From positions 434,001 to 498,000 of the forward strand of contig NW_018344333.1 in the NCBI RefSeq assembly GCF_002099425.1: a stretch of 64,000 bases of DNA. The letters run 5' to 3'. The stretch comes from Phascolarctos cinereus. Its lineage: Eukaryota; Chordata; Mammalia; Diprotodontia; Phascolarctidae. The translations under genes were made by a program, and so were the position numbers. Shown one piece after another: positions 1-13,284 of the stretch. The notes beneath the pieces are model-generated. The model was not told the origin of the DNA. It saw only the letters and a list, made by a program, of their open reading frames with translations, and did not search any database. How positions within the stretch are numbered: the first letter of the stretch is position 1; every line of letters begins with the position of its first letter.

Positions 1-2384
1 TTAGTAGGAAAATAGAAAATATTATTATTATTTACACCTATAACTACATTTTCAGAATTAAGGAGAAGGGTGAAGGAGAAAATTAGTCGCATTCTCAGCT
101 CCTTGATAAGAGAGAGAGTTAATTTTTCGAGGGCCATTTGTTATCTTAGAGGTCACCTTCAATATCTTCCTGCCTGTTCCTGGTGCTCCTAAGGCAGAAG
201 ACCTATTGGTGCTAGGCTACTCATCAGCCAGTCTCTATCTTCCTGTTGGAAACATCTGCCACCTTCTTCTTTCTCTTCTTTATCTCTCTAATTTAAAAAT
301 TCCCAGGCTTCTCCACACACAAAGACCTGAGAAGGATGGACCAAAATTACAATTCCCAGAATCCTTTGTGTAATTCTGAATCTGCTTCTGAGAGAGCTGT
401 TAAATTGAAACGTAAGATTGTGGAACCAGAAAAGCTGAGTAGAATAGAAAGCTGAAAGGACAAAAAAGAATGGGTACATAATGGCCAAGGACAATAGATA
501 CACAGGTCAATATTTTACCTGGAGAGCTGAACTATATCACTATTGGAATACTCCCTGTAAACAAAATTAGAAAACAAAAGGAAGATGGAGTTTAAAACCT
601 GTTCAGAAATTACACTACTGCCTTCTCCACAAATGACATTCTGAAATATGGCTTTGCCCAGTACTTCATCAGGACTTTTTATGTCATGAGGATTTTTTCT
701 TCAATATGTTTCTCCTTTGAATTTGCCCTAGGAATGTCTGAGACCTCATGAAGTATGTAAAAGTGATGGTAAACATTGCTTAAATATACCACTTTTAAAT
801 TCCATCTGGAAGATAGATTATGTAACCTAATTAGGTGAGTGCTGACAGCAGTGTCTCTTGATACTCTGGAAACTGGCAGCAGTGAGAATGAAGAGTGGAG
901 CTCACGACAAATTTAAAGTTTGTCATCTGGATATGTTTAAAGCAAGTAGGTCAGTCATGGCAACCATACCATTTACTTGTCATTTTCCCCCACCCCATAA
1001 TTCTTCCTTTTTTACAATTAAGTGCATAGTCATGATCTGTTTGTAACAAATTAGTACCAGCACACTTAAATTGTCCATGTGGATGGCAGAGAATACCTCT
1101 GAGTTCCTCCCATGTACTTGAGTCCGTAAAGGAGACTTGAACAAAACTTTCTGCAACATGGCATACAAACACAATTGTAATCTGTAACTTTAGATCCACA
1201 AACCTTGCTATGATCACAACAATTTTAATTTTTTCTTGTTTCCTCATGGGTAATTCTGGCTTGTATAGTAAAAATTTAATAATGGTTATTCCTCTAAACA
1301 ACTAAAGGTGGTTGCTTTAAACAACTAAAGTGCTATTTGTCATTGACCTACTTCTCAGTTTCCAGTAGAAATGAATATAATAGCCAGAGATATTATATAA
1401 GTAGGAAAGATAGATCAGGCCCTATTCTAGGTTACTCAAATTTAGAGGGACTTGATAGCACTCGTACTCCTTTAGCAGGTAGGGAAAAAAGATTAGTTTA
1501 GTACCTATTCAGTAAGAATACTTAATTAAAATACGGAGCTAGTATTAAAAAAAACTGCCTTGAAATTTCTGTGATACCATTGCCCATGGAACTCTGGTAT
1601 CTCCACTATCTGGTCTCTGTCACAGGGTCTTTGGCACACATTTCTACATGGTGTTCCAGAGTCTCACATTCCTTCTGCTGTCTAAGATCTTTCTCTGACC
1701 TTATTCCCTCCTCGGCTGATTTTTTCCAATAGAGTCGACTTGGGTAGCACCTTTCATGCTGCTTGCCTGAGGACCATTTTGTGGTAGAAATCTGACAATA
1801 GCTAAAGAAAGAATGTCAATTCTAATTTTAATTTTGATAAACATCCTTTAATAAACATGTTTAAAGTTCTCACATGCTATCAAAGTACCTGTTAATCACT
1901 GGAGTTGATATTTTTCTTCTCAAATTACCTAACATAATTAGAAGAAATACACATTGTCTGATTATGCCTGTAGATGACTGGTTATACCTGCAATTATTCT
2001 GAAATCAGTTTCCCTTTCAATCATAGAGGGAAGAAAAGAAAGTGACAAAATTTGGTAAAACAGGACACACACACACAAGTACATTGCTAACATACCGTGA
2101 GATTCCTGGAATCTTCTCAAAACTCCCAATTTAGAAAAAGATATGCTGAAAATTTTATCATATTTATTTGTAGGTATATTTGTTTAAAAAAATTTTTCCT
2201 GTCCCATAAAATATATACAATCATCTGAAAAAAAAGTGGGTGCTACTACAAAACGAAAAGGGAAATTTCTGCACTGAGGCAATACAGGTCTTATCAAGAG
2301 CTATGCTTTTGTCCACAGTATTCAGTGGGGTAGGAATATGAATTATTGTTTGGTTATTTTTATTTATTTATATTTGGTCTGGAA
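1..2384. other. Unassigned AT-rich sequence
   Basis: I recognise no gene, transposon or RNA here. Short reading frames on both strands lack a recognisable protein signature, and several open only at non-ATG codons. The base composition is like that of the unassigned stretches elsewhere in the window. Very old, diverged repeats could be present below what can be seen by eye. Confidence 0.5.
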
Positions 2385-2565
2385 GGACCTCTGATTTCAT
2401 TGGCATGGGGCACCACAGGTAAGGAAACTTAGTCTACTCATGTAGTATCAGTTAAGGTCACAGAGAATTGAAGATGCAGCAGCATACACAAGGGACAAAT
2501 GTCTTGCCCTAGTTCAAATAGCTATAACATGTCTGAATTAGAAAGTAATCCAAGTACTTCTTGAT
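2385..2565 (-). mobile_element. Old tRNA-derived SINE remnant
   Basis: The segment has the order expected of a reversed marsupial SINE: a tail part with 'ggggcaccacaggtaaggaaac', then 'ttgccctagttcaaatagct', which corresponds to the reverse of the head phrase 'agctatttgaactagggcaa'. It resembles the plus-strand SINEs at 30060-30290 and 39545-39700, which share the middle portion. It is strongly diverged, so the family name is not certain. Confidence 0.45.
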
Positions 2566-2805
2566 TTTCAGAACAATTTCTATTCTTTTGTTTAGCTAAT
2601 AGGGTTAATATTAGTTCTTAAACGTGAAGAGTACTATTTTAATAAATCTATGATGTCTCCTTATTGTTAACAATATGTTTTATTATTTTTTATGTAGTCA
2701 ATACAGAAGTACCTGATTTTATTGTCAAATTATATTTCATGTTTAAAATATATGATTAAAATTTTAAAAAAAGACAATAGCAATGTACCTAAAACAAGAC
2801 GAAAC

Positions 2806-5800
2806 ATTCTCCTGCCAGAAGGCAAGATGGCAGAGTAAGAAATAAGTCACTCTCACCATCCTTTATTGACCTCTGAAAGCCCAGAAAATATCACCCCAGG
2901 AAAAATCCTGGAACAGCTGAGCCAGCTGGAAGAAGAGATGCAGTAGCCTTGTAGCCCAGGAAACTTGGGGGATTAATGGCAAAGGCACCTCTTGCTCTGG
3001 AGGAGGGAGAGTAGTACAGGACAGGAGGTGTCCCAGCAAGCCAGTGGCAAGCCCCATTCAGCATACCAGAGGGAGATCCTGAGCGCTAGGGCAGTGGAGC
3101 AGGCAAGCACCATACCAGGAGCCCCTCAGTATCTCAGTACAGGCAGGAAAACCAGTAGACAACAGCTTGGAAAACCACCACATATGAAGGCTTTCTACCG
3201 TGGCCAAATCTCCCAGTGTCTCAGCACAATTCCAGGAAGCATAACTCCAGGACACAAAGCTCCAGGCTGACAGATATCCTCCAGTAGCCAAACAAAGGAT
3301 TGCAAGGACTAGGTGAGCAGGTATCCCCAAAAGGCCAGACTCCTCACCCCCACCTCAAGAGTTCCAGTGTTGCTGACCCCAGCGCAGCACCAGGTAAGCT
3401 GCCAGACCCCTACAGCCTCTCACTATTAGCATGTGAGGCCCCAGAACACAAAGCCAGAGACCAGGTTCAGGCCTCTCACCACAAGAAGCTTGGGTCAGTG
3501 CCTTCTGCACTCCAGTAGGAGAGCTCATTTTTTTTTTAATTCAGGAAATAGGCAAACAACATGAGAAAAAAGCAAAAATGGACAGTGATCATAGATTTTT
3601 ATTATAGGGACATGGAAGATCAAAGCAGAAATTCAGAATAGGAAAACGTTTTCAATATACCCACATCTGAAACTTCAAAAGGAATATGAACTGGTCTCCA
3701 GCCCAAACAAAGCCTTCTTAGAAGAGCTCAAGAAGGATTTTAAAAGTCAAATAAGAGAGGTAGAAGGAAAGTTAGGAAAAGAAATGAGAGGTATACAAGA
3801 GAGAGTCAATAGCTTGGAAGAAGAAGGACAAAAATTAACTGTAGAAAACAACTCCTTAAAAAACAGAATTGGCTAAATGGAAAAGGAGGCACAAAAACTC
3901 ACTGAACAGAAGAACTACTCAAAAAGCAAAATGGACCACATGGAAAAAGGAAATACAAAATCTAAAATAAGAAAACAATTCATTAAAAATTAGAATTGGG
4001 CAATTGGACAATTGGAAACTAATGACTCTATAAAAGATCAACAATCAGTCAAACAGAAACAAAGAAAGAAAAAATAGACGAAAATGTAAAATACCTCATT
4101 TATGAAATAACTAACCTGGAAAATAGATCCAGGAGAGATAATTTTTAAATTATTGGCTTACCTGAAAACCGTATTGAAAAAGAAGGGCATAGACAGCATA
4201 TTTTAGGAAATCATCAAGGAAAACTGCCCTGAGGTTTTATAACCAGAGGGTAAAATAGTCATCGAAAGAATCCACCAATTACCTCCTGAGATTCCAAATT
4301 GAAAATGCCAAGTAATATTGCAGCCAAATTTCAAAATTACTAAATCAAAGAGAAAATACTGCAAGCAGCCAGAAACAAACAAACAAAAATATCATGGAAC
4401 CACAGTCAGGATTATGCAGGAGCTTGTAGCTTCTGCATTAAATGATTAGAAGGTGTAGAATATGATATTTTATGAGGCAAAGGAGCTTGATTATAGCCAA
4501 GGATCAACTATGAAGCAAAATTGAACATAATTTTTAAGGGGAGGAGATGACTATAAAATGAAATAGGAGACTTCCAAACCTTCCTGATGAAAAGACCAGA
4601 GCTGAACAGAGAGTCTGATGTTCCCATACAAGACTCAAGAGAGGCATAAAAACGTAAACAGGAAAGAAAAAAAAAACCATCATTAATAAGAGCAAGCTGT
4701 TTACATGACTACACAGGAAGAAGACACTTGTAACTCTTGAGAACCGTGTTGTTATTATGATATTTAGAAGGGGTATTCATAGACAGAAGTCATGGATACA
4801 AGTTGACTAAAGTGGTGAACAGGAATTATACTGGTGGAAGAGGAAAGGATGAGGCAGACAAGGGTAAATTACATCACATGAAAAGGCACAAAATCCTATT
4901 ATAGTAGAGGGAAGGAAGGGAGGGAGATGAGCATTGTTTGAACCATAATCTCATCAAATCCTTATAGAATCCTAGAGAATCAAGTAAAATATTACTTGAA
5001 ATCATAAACAAATTCAGTGAAGTTGAAGGATATAGAATAAACCCACATAAATCATTGGCATTTCTATATATTACTAATAAAACCCCACAGCAAGAGATAG
5101 AAAGAGAAATTCCATTTAAAGGTACTGTAAACATTATAAAATATTTGGAAGTCTACCTGCCAAACAAACTCAGGAACTATATGAACACAATTATAAAATA
5201 CTTTTCACACAAATAAAGTAAGATCTAAATAATTGGGAAAAAAATCAATTGCTGATGATTAGGCTGAGCTAATATAACAAAAATGACAATTCTGCCTAAA
5301 TTAATTTACTTATTCAGTGTCATACCAATCAAACTACCCAAATATTATTTTCTTGAGCTGGAAAAAACAATGATAAAATTCATCTGGAAGAACAAAACAT
5401 CCAGAATATCAAGGAAACTAATGAAAAGAAGTGCAGGGGCAGATAACTTAGCCATTCCAGATGTTAAATTGTATTATAAAGTATCAATCATTAAAACTAC
5501 TTTATACTGGCTAAGAAACAGAATAGTGGATCGATGGAATAGGTTAGGTATGCAAGGGACAACAGTCAATGACTTTAGTAATCTACTATTCAATAAATCC
5601 AAAGACTTTAGCTTCTGGGATAAGAAGTCACATTTAACAAAAGCTGCTGGGAAAACTGGAAAATAATATGGCAGACCAACATCTTAAACTCTGTACAAGA
5701 TAAAATCAAAATGGGTACATGATTTGGATATAAAGATTGATACTATAAGCAAACTAGGAGAGCAAGAAATAGTTCACCTATCAGATCTGTGGAGAAGGGA

Positions 5801-6965
5801 AGAATTTATGACCAAACAACATATAGAGAACATTATAAAATGCCAAACAGATGATCTTAGTTACATTAAATTAAAAAGCTTTTATACGAACAAAGCCAAT
5901 GCAATTAAGATTAGAAGGGAAGCAGAAAGCTGGGAAACAATTTTTACAACCAGTATCTCTGATAAAGGCCTCATTTCTAAAATATATAGAGAAATGACTC
6001 AAATTTGTAAGAATACAAGTCATTCCCCATTTGATAAATGGTCAAAGGATATGAATAGGCAGTTTACAGAGGAAGAAATTCGACTTATCTATAGTGATAT
6101 GAAAAAATGCTCTAAATCACTATTGATTAGAGAAATGCCAATCAAAACAACTCTGAAGTGCCACATCACACCTATCAGATTACCTAACATGACAAAAAAA
6201 GACAATAATAAATGTTGGAGAAGATGTGGGAAAATTGGAACATTAATGCATTGTTGGTGAAGTTGTGAACTGATCCAGTCATTCTGGAGAGCAATTTAGA
6301 ACTATGCCCAAAGAGCTATAAAATTGTGCATACTCTTTGACACAACAATACCACTCCTAGGTCTGTGTGCCAAAGAGATCATAAAAATGGGAAAAGGACC
6401 CACATGTACAAAAAATATTTATAGCAACTCTTTTATATTGACAAAGAATTGGAAATTGAGGGGATGCCCATTAATTGGGGAATGGCTGAACAAGTTGTGG
6501 TATATGAATGTAATGGAATATTATTGTTATAAGAAATGATTAGCAGGAGGACTTCAGAAAAATTGTGCACAGTGACAGCCACCTTATACAATGACTGACT
6601 CTGATAGACTTAGCTCTTCTCAGCAATGCAAGGATCTAAGACAACTCCAAAAGATTCACAATTGAAAATGCTATCTACATCCCGAGAAAGAACTACGGAG
6701 TCTGAATGCAGATGGAAGCATACTATTTGCTCTCCATTTTGTTGTTGTTGTTTTATTTCTCTTTTCTCATGGCTTTTCCCATTGGTTCTAATTCTTTGTT
6801 ACATCATAACTAATGTGAAAACATGCTTAATATGAATATATAAATAGAGCCTATATCAGATTGCACATCATCTTGGGGAGGAGGAGGAAAAAGAGGAGAG
6901 AAAATTTAAAACTGAAAATCTTATGGAAGTGAATGTTGAAAACTAAAAATAAATAAATTATTAAA
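2806..6965 (+). mobile_element. L1 LINE, near full length but with most of ORF2 deleted
   Basis: The element begins with the L1 5' motif 'ggcaagatggcagag' (YY1-like) and has a 5' UTR to about 3560. An ORF1 region follows to about 4660, with a coiled-coil-rich part and an RRM remnant near 4120 ('ctggaaaatagatccaggaga'). The inter-ORF segment reaches about 4957. There the sequence jumps directly from the inter-ORF text to the end of the RT domain, so the endonuclease and most of the RT (roughly 2.5 kb by comparison with L1-B at 53.3-60.7 kb) are missing. The ORF2 C-terminal region runs from about 5283 to 6540; it has open blocks at 5283-5666 and 5724-6260 and is otherwise broken. The 3' UTR ends in an A-rich tail at 6965. 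ORF1 has many stops. The element is dead. Confidence 0.93.
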
Positions 6966-7123
6966 AATAAGACTGGCCCAAATTTTGGTGAAATTGTTAA
7001 GGGATCTAGTCACTGCACAGATGGTTATAATGTAGCCAATAGCTTACTAATGTTCAGACTCCTTAAGAGTCTGCCCAATATGATGGACATTCTAATAAAC
7101 TTTGACTTTGGCTGAAAAAAAAA
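6966..7123 (+). other. Candidate 3' transduction or mRNA 3' end with poly(A)
   Basis: Directly after the A-rich end of the L1 come about 149 bases of non-L1 sequence. They contain an AATAAA signal at 7094-7099 and end in nine As at 7115-7123. L1 read-through past its weak poly(A) signal to a downstream one gives exactly this arrangement. The alternative is an independent 5'-truncated mRNA copy that landed in the L1 tail. No clear target-site duplication flanks either end, so the call is an inference from layout. Confidence 0.45.
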
Positions 7124-8347
7124 GAAATTGTGTAAGGGAAATTTAAAACTAGGTAGAAAACAAGAGAATGAAGTTGTTCTGGGACAACTCTATTCTTCCT
7201 TGATAGAACTAAAAGGAATGTAAGGTTTTAGTTGTAGTATTTAAGCCTATCAACTGATATTTGCATTTGGAAGTAGGAGAACCTTTTATTTTTGCATCTT
7301 TCAGAAATATTTGTTTTTCCTTCATCTATTGATAGGTAGGCTTGAACATCAAGTACTTTGAGGGTTCACCTGTCTGTAGTTTGATTATGTCACCATCAGT
7401 AAGTGATATTTTTATTTTATACCATTTGACTTATCTAACTTTATAGTTGCACACATTTTTGATAGGGTTCATAAACATCCAGTCCATATAGAGCTAGGTG
7501 TTAATTATTTTTGTAAGGAAGGTGAGATGGTGATCCTCAGTCTACTCAAATAGTTCATTTGATGAAGTTACATAATGTAATTAGATGTGATGAGGTTTTA
7601 ATGTGTAAACAAAATGAATCTTTGCCTGGCTCCCTTTATTTCACTGACAAGGTCAAAAAAAGGACCACTGTGATGGGCTGAATAGACAAGATGTCGATAC
7701 CTCTAGGGTTCTTAAATAACAAATACCTATATGGTTACAGCTATTTGAGCTGGAGAATAGAAAATATTACTATTCTGGAGCTTTAGAATGAATTTATTGG
7801 TCCAAAAAAAAAGAGCTATCAGGGATAAGATATTGTCTCACCTTCAAGCATCAGCCATTCACTGTGATCTCTGCTGAAGTTCAGCTGTCCTCTCTCTCCC
7901 TTGGCAAGTTCTGCATGGTACCATATAGCTTCAGTTAGGGTTAGGAAAAGTCCAGTCTTTCTCCACAGTGATATCACCTAGATAATTGAAGGAAAGAGCT
8001 AAAACCAAAAATTGTCTTTTCTTTTAATAAACACAACATTTTACCCCTCTGCCACCATCACTGTGTAGGAGAAGGCCCAAAGCACTACTTAGGATTTGCC
8101 AGGTTGTTTTAAAATGCCAAGCCCTTTGAGGGTTTAGTCACTATACCTGAAAGAAGCTGGAAATTGTTATCATCTCCAAAGGTACAGGAAATGACAATGT
8201 GTCCTTGTATAGGCCAAAAGTTTCCAGAGGAAGCTTGATGATTGTGCTCTATCTATACACAATGAATTTCAACATCTATGAAATTAATTTGCAAGCTCAC
8301 CCCCCCAAAATTGATCTCTAACTACTAAATTGCATGTATCAATTAAT

Positions 8348-8350
<3 letters not shown>
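7124..8350. other. Unassigned sequence
   Basis: No recognisable gene or repeat boundary is visible. The stretch ends against a pure AT microsatellite. Confidence 0.4.

Positions 8351-8389
<39 letters not shown>
8351..8389. repeat. (AT)n microsatellite
   Basis: An uninterrupted run of about 19 AT units. It is likely to vary in length between individuals. Confidence 0.97.
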
Positions 8390-8391
<2 letters not shown>

Positions 8392-8419
8392 TTCATTTTT
8401 TTCTTTTAATTTGTTTTGT

Positions 8420-8640
8420 TTTAGCAATAGGTAGTTTAATAGTTAGAGCCATGATCAAGATCTGAAGTCAAATCCAGCTTGCCTCAGATACTTGCCAGAT
8501 TTATGAACCTGGGTGAGCCACAACCTCTGTCTCCACTGATTCCTCAATCCAAAAATTGGGGAAAATAATAGTCCTTACCTCCCAGAATTTCTGAGAAAAT
8601 AAAATAATATAATATTTGGAAAATATTTCAGAAATCAAGA
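8420..8640 (+). mobile_element. MIR/MAR1-type CORE-SINE
   Basis: A tRNA-related head ('agtttaatagttagagcc', 'agatctgaagtcaaatccagcttgcctcagatac') is followed by the conserved core ('acttgccagatttatgaacctgggtgagccacaacctctgtctcc' region) and the typical late segment 'aaaattggggaaaataatagtccttacctc'. This order is that of the MIR superfamily; in marsupials MAR1 is the usual member. The copy is diverged and therefore old. It abuts the L1 fragment that starts near 8655. Confidence 0.75.
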
Positions 8641-10721
8641 TATAAAAAGTTTCTTAAGGGGAAAAAAAAACAACCCAGGACCAGATAATTTCACAAGTCA
8701 ATTCTACCAAAGATTTGAAAGACAATTAATTCTAATACCATATTTTTTTTTGAAAAATAATTAAAGGAGGAGTCCTACAAAATTTGTTTTATGACACAAA
8801 TATTGTACCTAAACCAGGAAGAGCATAAACATAAAGAAAACTATTGAACAATTCCCCTAGAATATTGATGCCAAATATTAAATAAAATACTAAGGAAATT
8901 ACAACAATATACCAGAGAGGCAATGTAATATAACCAGGTAGGATTTATACCAGGAATGCAGGACTGGTTCAATATGAGAAAAACTATCAGCATAATTGAG
9001 CATGTAAATAAAAAAACAAACAAAAATCATATGATTATCTCAATAGGTGTATAAAAAGCTTTTTTAATAAAGTTAACACTCATTCCTATTAAAAAGACTA
9101 GATATTAAATGTAGCTTTCCTTCAAATGGTAAGTGGTGACTATCTAAAACCATCAACATTATTGATTTATCAATATTGCTATTATATTATACTATATTAT
9201 AAAATATTAATATCAATAAAGTATTATTTGTTATGGGAATAGGCTACAAACTTTCCCAATAAGATTAAGGGTAATGTAAGGATGCCCACTATCACCACTA
9301 TTATTCAATATTGTACTAGAAATGCTAGGTATGTAATAATAGAAGAAAAAAATAAATTGAAGGAATTAGGATAGTCATTGAGGAAACAAAACCATTATTA
9401 TTTGCAGGCAATGTGATGGTATACTTAAAGAATCCTGGAAAAGCAACTAAAAAAAGCTAGTTGAAATAATTGAAAACCTTAAGCAAAGTTCCAGAATATA
9501 AAATAAGCCCACATAAATCATCAGCATTTGAGTTTATCACAAACCACAGGAATAGGTAGAAAGAGAAAGCCCATTTAAAATAACTGCAGACAATAGAAAA
9601 CACTTAGCATTATATCTGCCAAGACAAACCCAGGAACTATATGAACACAATTACAAAAAACTTTTCACACAAATAGATTCAGATCTAAGCATTTGAAGAA
9701 ATATTAATTACTCAGGGGTAGTCTAAGCCAATATAATAAAAATGAAAACTCTACACAAATTCATTTACTTATTCAGTGCTACACCAATCAATGTACCAAA
9801 AATTTATTTTATAGATAGAAAAGATAATAATCTGGAAGAAGAAAAGGTCAAGAATATAAAAGGGATCAATACAAAAGGTGACCAAAGGTGGCTTAGCTTT
9901 AACAGATCTCAGACTGTTTTATGTAGTTGCAATTATCAAAATAATCTGGTAGTGGCTATGAAATAGATCAGTGGAATAAATTCGGTACACAACACACTAC
10001 AGTAAATGACCATAGTAATCCAATATAGATAAATGCAAAGATCCAAGCTTTTGGGACAAGAACTGACTATTTGACAAAAATTGCTGGTACAATTGAAAAG
10101 TAGTTTGGCAAGAAACTAGGTATAGACCAACATCTCAAACTGTATACGAAGATAAGGTCAAAATGGAAACATGATTGAGATATAAAAGGTGATATTAAAA
10201 AAAAATTAGGGGAGCATGGGATACTTTATTTCTGAGATCTATGGAGAAGGGAAGAATGTATGGCAACAAGAGGCAGAAAGCATTACAGGATGTGAGATGC
10301 ATTATTTTGATTACATTAAATTTAAAAGATTTTGCACAAATAAAACCAATGCAACCAAGATTAGAAGGAAAGCAGGAAATTGGGAAATTTTTTGCTGCAA
10401 GTCTTTCTGATAAAGGTCTCATTTCTCAAATATATAGAGAACTGACTCACATTCTAAGAATATGAGTCATTCTCCAATTGATAAATAGTTGAAGGATATG
10501 AACAGGCAGTTCATCAAAGCTATCTTGAGTCATATGAAAACATGCTCTAAATCATTATTGATTAGAGAAATGTAAATTTTAACAACTCTGAGGTATCACA
10601 TCATACCTATCAGATTGACAAATATGACAGAAAATTAAAATTACAAATATTGGAGGGGATGTGGGAAAATTAGGACACTAATGTTCTATAGGTAGTGGTG
10701 TGAACTGACCCAACCATTCTT

Positions 10722-12521
10722 TCTTTTTTCCCTTAATTTATTCATTTTTAGTTTTCGACATTCACTTCTGCAAGATTTTTTTTTTCCTTTTTTTGATCAG
10801 GCAATCGGGGTTAAGTCACTTGCCCAGGGTCACACAGCTAGTAAGTGTCATGTGTCTGAGGCCGGATTTGAACTCAGGTCCTACTGACTCCAGGGCTCTT
10901 GCTCTATCCTTGGCGCCACCTAGCTGCCCCTTCCACAAGATTTTTAATTTCAAATTTTCTCCCCATCTCATCCCTTCCCCAACCCCAAGACAGCACGCAT
11001 TCTGAATACCCTTCCGCTAATTTGCCCTCCTTTATATCTTCCCCCCTTCTCTTATCCCCTTCCTCTTCTATTTTCCTGCAGGGCAGTATAGATTTCTATA
11101 CCCCATTGTCTGTATATCTTATTTCCCAGTTGCATGTGAAAACAAATTTTAACATTTGTTTTTAAAACTTTAGGTTCCAAATTTTCTCCCTTCATCCCTC
11201 CCCACCCACCCTCATTGAGAAGGCAAGCAACTTGATACAGGTTGTACCTGTGTAGTCATGCAAAACACTTCCATAGTAGTCATGCTGTGGAAAACTAACT
11301 ATGCTTCCCTTCATCCTATCCCACCCGCCATTTATTCTATTCTCTCTTGTGACTCTATCCCTCCTCAGAAGTGTTTGTTTCTGATTATCCGCTCCCTCCA
11401 TCTGCCCTCTGCTCTATCATCCACCTGCTCTCTTATCACCCTCCCCTCCATTTTCCTGTAGGGTAAGATAGCTTTCCACAATTCAGTGTGTATGTTATTT
11501 CCTCCTTAGGCCAAATCCAATGAGAATAAGATTCACTCATTCCCTCTCACCTTACTCCATTTCCTCTCTACTGCAAAAACCTTTTCTTGTCTGTTTTATG
11601 TGAGATAACTTACCCCATTATACCTCTCCATTTTTCTTTCTCTCAGTATAATCTCTCTCACCCCTTAATTTTATTCTCCAGATATCTCATATTCATATTC
11701 AACTTACCTTGTGCCCTCTATCTATTGATCTATCTATATATAGACTTTTTTCCCTCCAATTACCCTAATACTAACAAAGGTCTCATGAGTTACAAATATC
11801 ATCTTTCTATGTAGGAATGTAAGCAGTTCAACCTTAATAAGTCTGTTATGATTTCTCTTTCTTGTTTACCCCTTCATTCTTCTCTTGAGTCTTATATTTG
11901 AAAGTCAAATATTCTATTCAGTTCTGGTCTTTTCATCAAGAATGCTTGAAAGTCCTCTATTTCACCGAATATCCATTTTTTTTCCCTGAAGGATTATATT
12001 CAGTTTTGTTGGGTAGGTGATTCTTGGCTATAATCCTATCTCCTTTGCCCTCCAGAATATCATATTCCAAGCCCTCTGGTCCCTTAAATATAGAAACTGC
12101 TAAATCCTGTGTTAGCCTGATTGTGTTTCCACAATACTTGAATTGTTTCTTTCTGACTGCTTGCAATATTTCCTCCTTGACCTAGGAACTCTGGAATTTG
12201 GCTACAATATTCCTAGGAGTTTTCCTTTGGGGATATCTTTCAGGAAGTGATTCAGTACTCTGAGGGCTGCTCCAGGTTCTCTGAGGCCTAGTCTTTGACT
12301 ACACACCAACCCTGAACTGTGTTTCTTTCCCAATATGGTGCAATAAACCTTTTTGATTAATCATCTAGATTATCTTGGGCGGGAAATTTGTTTCACTCTG
12401 ACTTTTTGTGGGTTCTGCTGCTCTAAAATTTTTTAGGGCCATTTTTTACAGATATTTAGAAGGGTTTGGTGGAGAGCTCAAGCAAGTCACTGCTATTACT
12501 CCTCCATCTTGGCTCTGCCCC
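10722..12521 (-). mobile_element. HAL1-type (ORF1-only L1 relative), nested in an L1
   Basis: Read on the minus strand it starts at 12521 with 'gcagagccaagatggagga', an L1-type 5' end. It then has a short piece of 5' UTR, an ORF1 C-terminal domain (about 12170-11960; residues resembling K-Q-F-K-Y-C-G-N-T-I-R-L-T-Q-D), an inter-ORF-like segment and a 3' UTR with an A-rich end near 10730. There is no ORF2: the post-ORF1 sequence runs straight into the 3' UTR, as in the copies at 48728-51598 and 57155-59640. The target-site duplication is 'ccaaccattctt' (10710-10721) versus 'ccaaacattctt' (12522-12533). Most of the 5' UTR and N-terminal ORF1 is missing, with a join near 12250. Confidence 0.85.
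10781..10930 (-). mobile_element. Young tRNA-derived SINE inside the HAL1 3' UTR
   Basis: The reverse complement begins 'ggggcagctaggtggcgcca' and continues through the tRNA-like B-box region ('gagttcaaatccggcctca') and 'ctagctgtgtgaccctgggc' to an A-rich tail. The flanking duplication is 'ttctgcaagattttt' (10766-10780) versus 'ttccacaagattttt' (10931-10945). This is the SINE1_MD/WSINE-like type common in marsupials. It is the youngest layer of a three-deep nest: SINE in HAL1 in L1. Confidence 0.92.
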
Positions 12522-13030
12522 CCAAACATTCTTGATAACCATTTGGGACTATGCTCAAAACGCTACAAAATTGTACATACCATTTGACCCAGCAGTACTA
12601 ATACTAGGTCTATATCAGAAGGAGCTCATATGTAAAGAAAAAAGACCTATACATACAAAAATATAGCAGTTCTTTTTGTAGTTGCAAGTTATCAGAAGTT
12701 GAGGGGATGCCCAACAATTGAGGAATGGCTGAGCAAGTTGCAGTGTATAAGCATGGTGGAGTACTATTATGGTATAAGAAATGATGAGCAGAATGGTTTC
12801 CGAAAAACCTGGGAATACTTACATAAACTCATGAAAACTGAAGTGAGCAGAACCAGGAGAACATTGTATACAGTAACAACAATAGTATATAATAATCAGC
12901 TGTGAATGACTTAGCTATTCTTAGCAATATTGTGATTCAAGACAATTTCAAAGGGCTTATCATAAAAAATGCAATTTACCTCCAAAAAAATAAATGATGG
13001 AGTCTGAAGGTAGCTTGAATCATATATGTA

Positions 13031-13037
<7 letters not shown>

Positions 13038-13064
<27 letters not shown>
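13038..13064. repeat. (TG)n microsatellite in L1 3' UTR
   Basis: A run of about 13 TG units flanked by TATG/TATA steps, lying inside the 3' UTR of the L1 fragment. Confidence 0.95.
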
Positions 13065-13069
<5 letters not shown>

Positions 13070-13284
13070 TAATGTGGAAAAATTATAATATAATATGACT
13101 GCACATGTTCAATCTATCTCAAATTTCTTGCCTTCTCAAGTAAAGGGGAGTGGAGGGAGAGAGAGAGAGGGAATTTGTCACTCAAAATATTAAAAAAAAC
13201 CCCCAAACATTCAAATTTGTTTTTACATATAAATAAGAAAATAAATAAAAGATACTTTGGAAGCTGTAAAAGGTAATATAAATG

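Larger units (their letters stand above)
8655..13200 (+). mobile_element. 5'-truncated L1 LINE (ORF2 and 3' UTR), split by a HAL1
   Basis: The fragment starts in the RT domain of ORF2 (degraded GPD-F-SEFYQ segment at 8678-8720). It continues through the RT active-site region, where the usual FADD reads FAGN at 9401-9412, so the catalytic aspartates are lost. The C-terminal part runs to about 12950 and the 3' UTR ends A-rich near 13200. The sequence is interrupted between 10721 and 12522 by the minus-strand HAL1; the host text resumes in register on the far side. Many stops and small indels show an old, dead copy. Confidence 0.92.

Noticed and set aside
5283-6539. Series of open frames that could be taken as genes
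   Set aside because: They are ORF2 C-terminal pieces of an L1, matching 23655-24950 and 56754-60377.
10781-10930. Possible tRNA gene (A- and B-box-like text)
   Set aside because: The tRNA-like part is the head of a SINE with A-rich tail and target duplication; no cloverleaf-length tRNA stands alone here or in the other SINEs.
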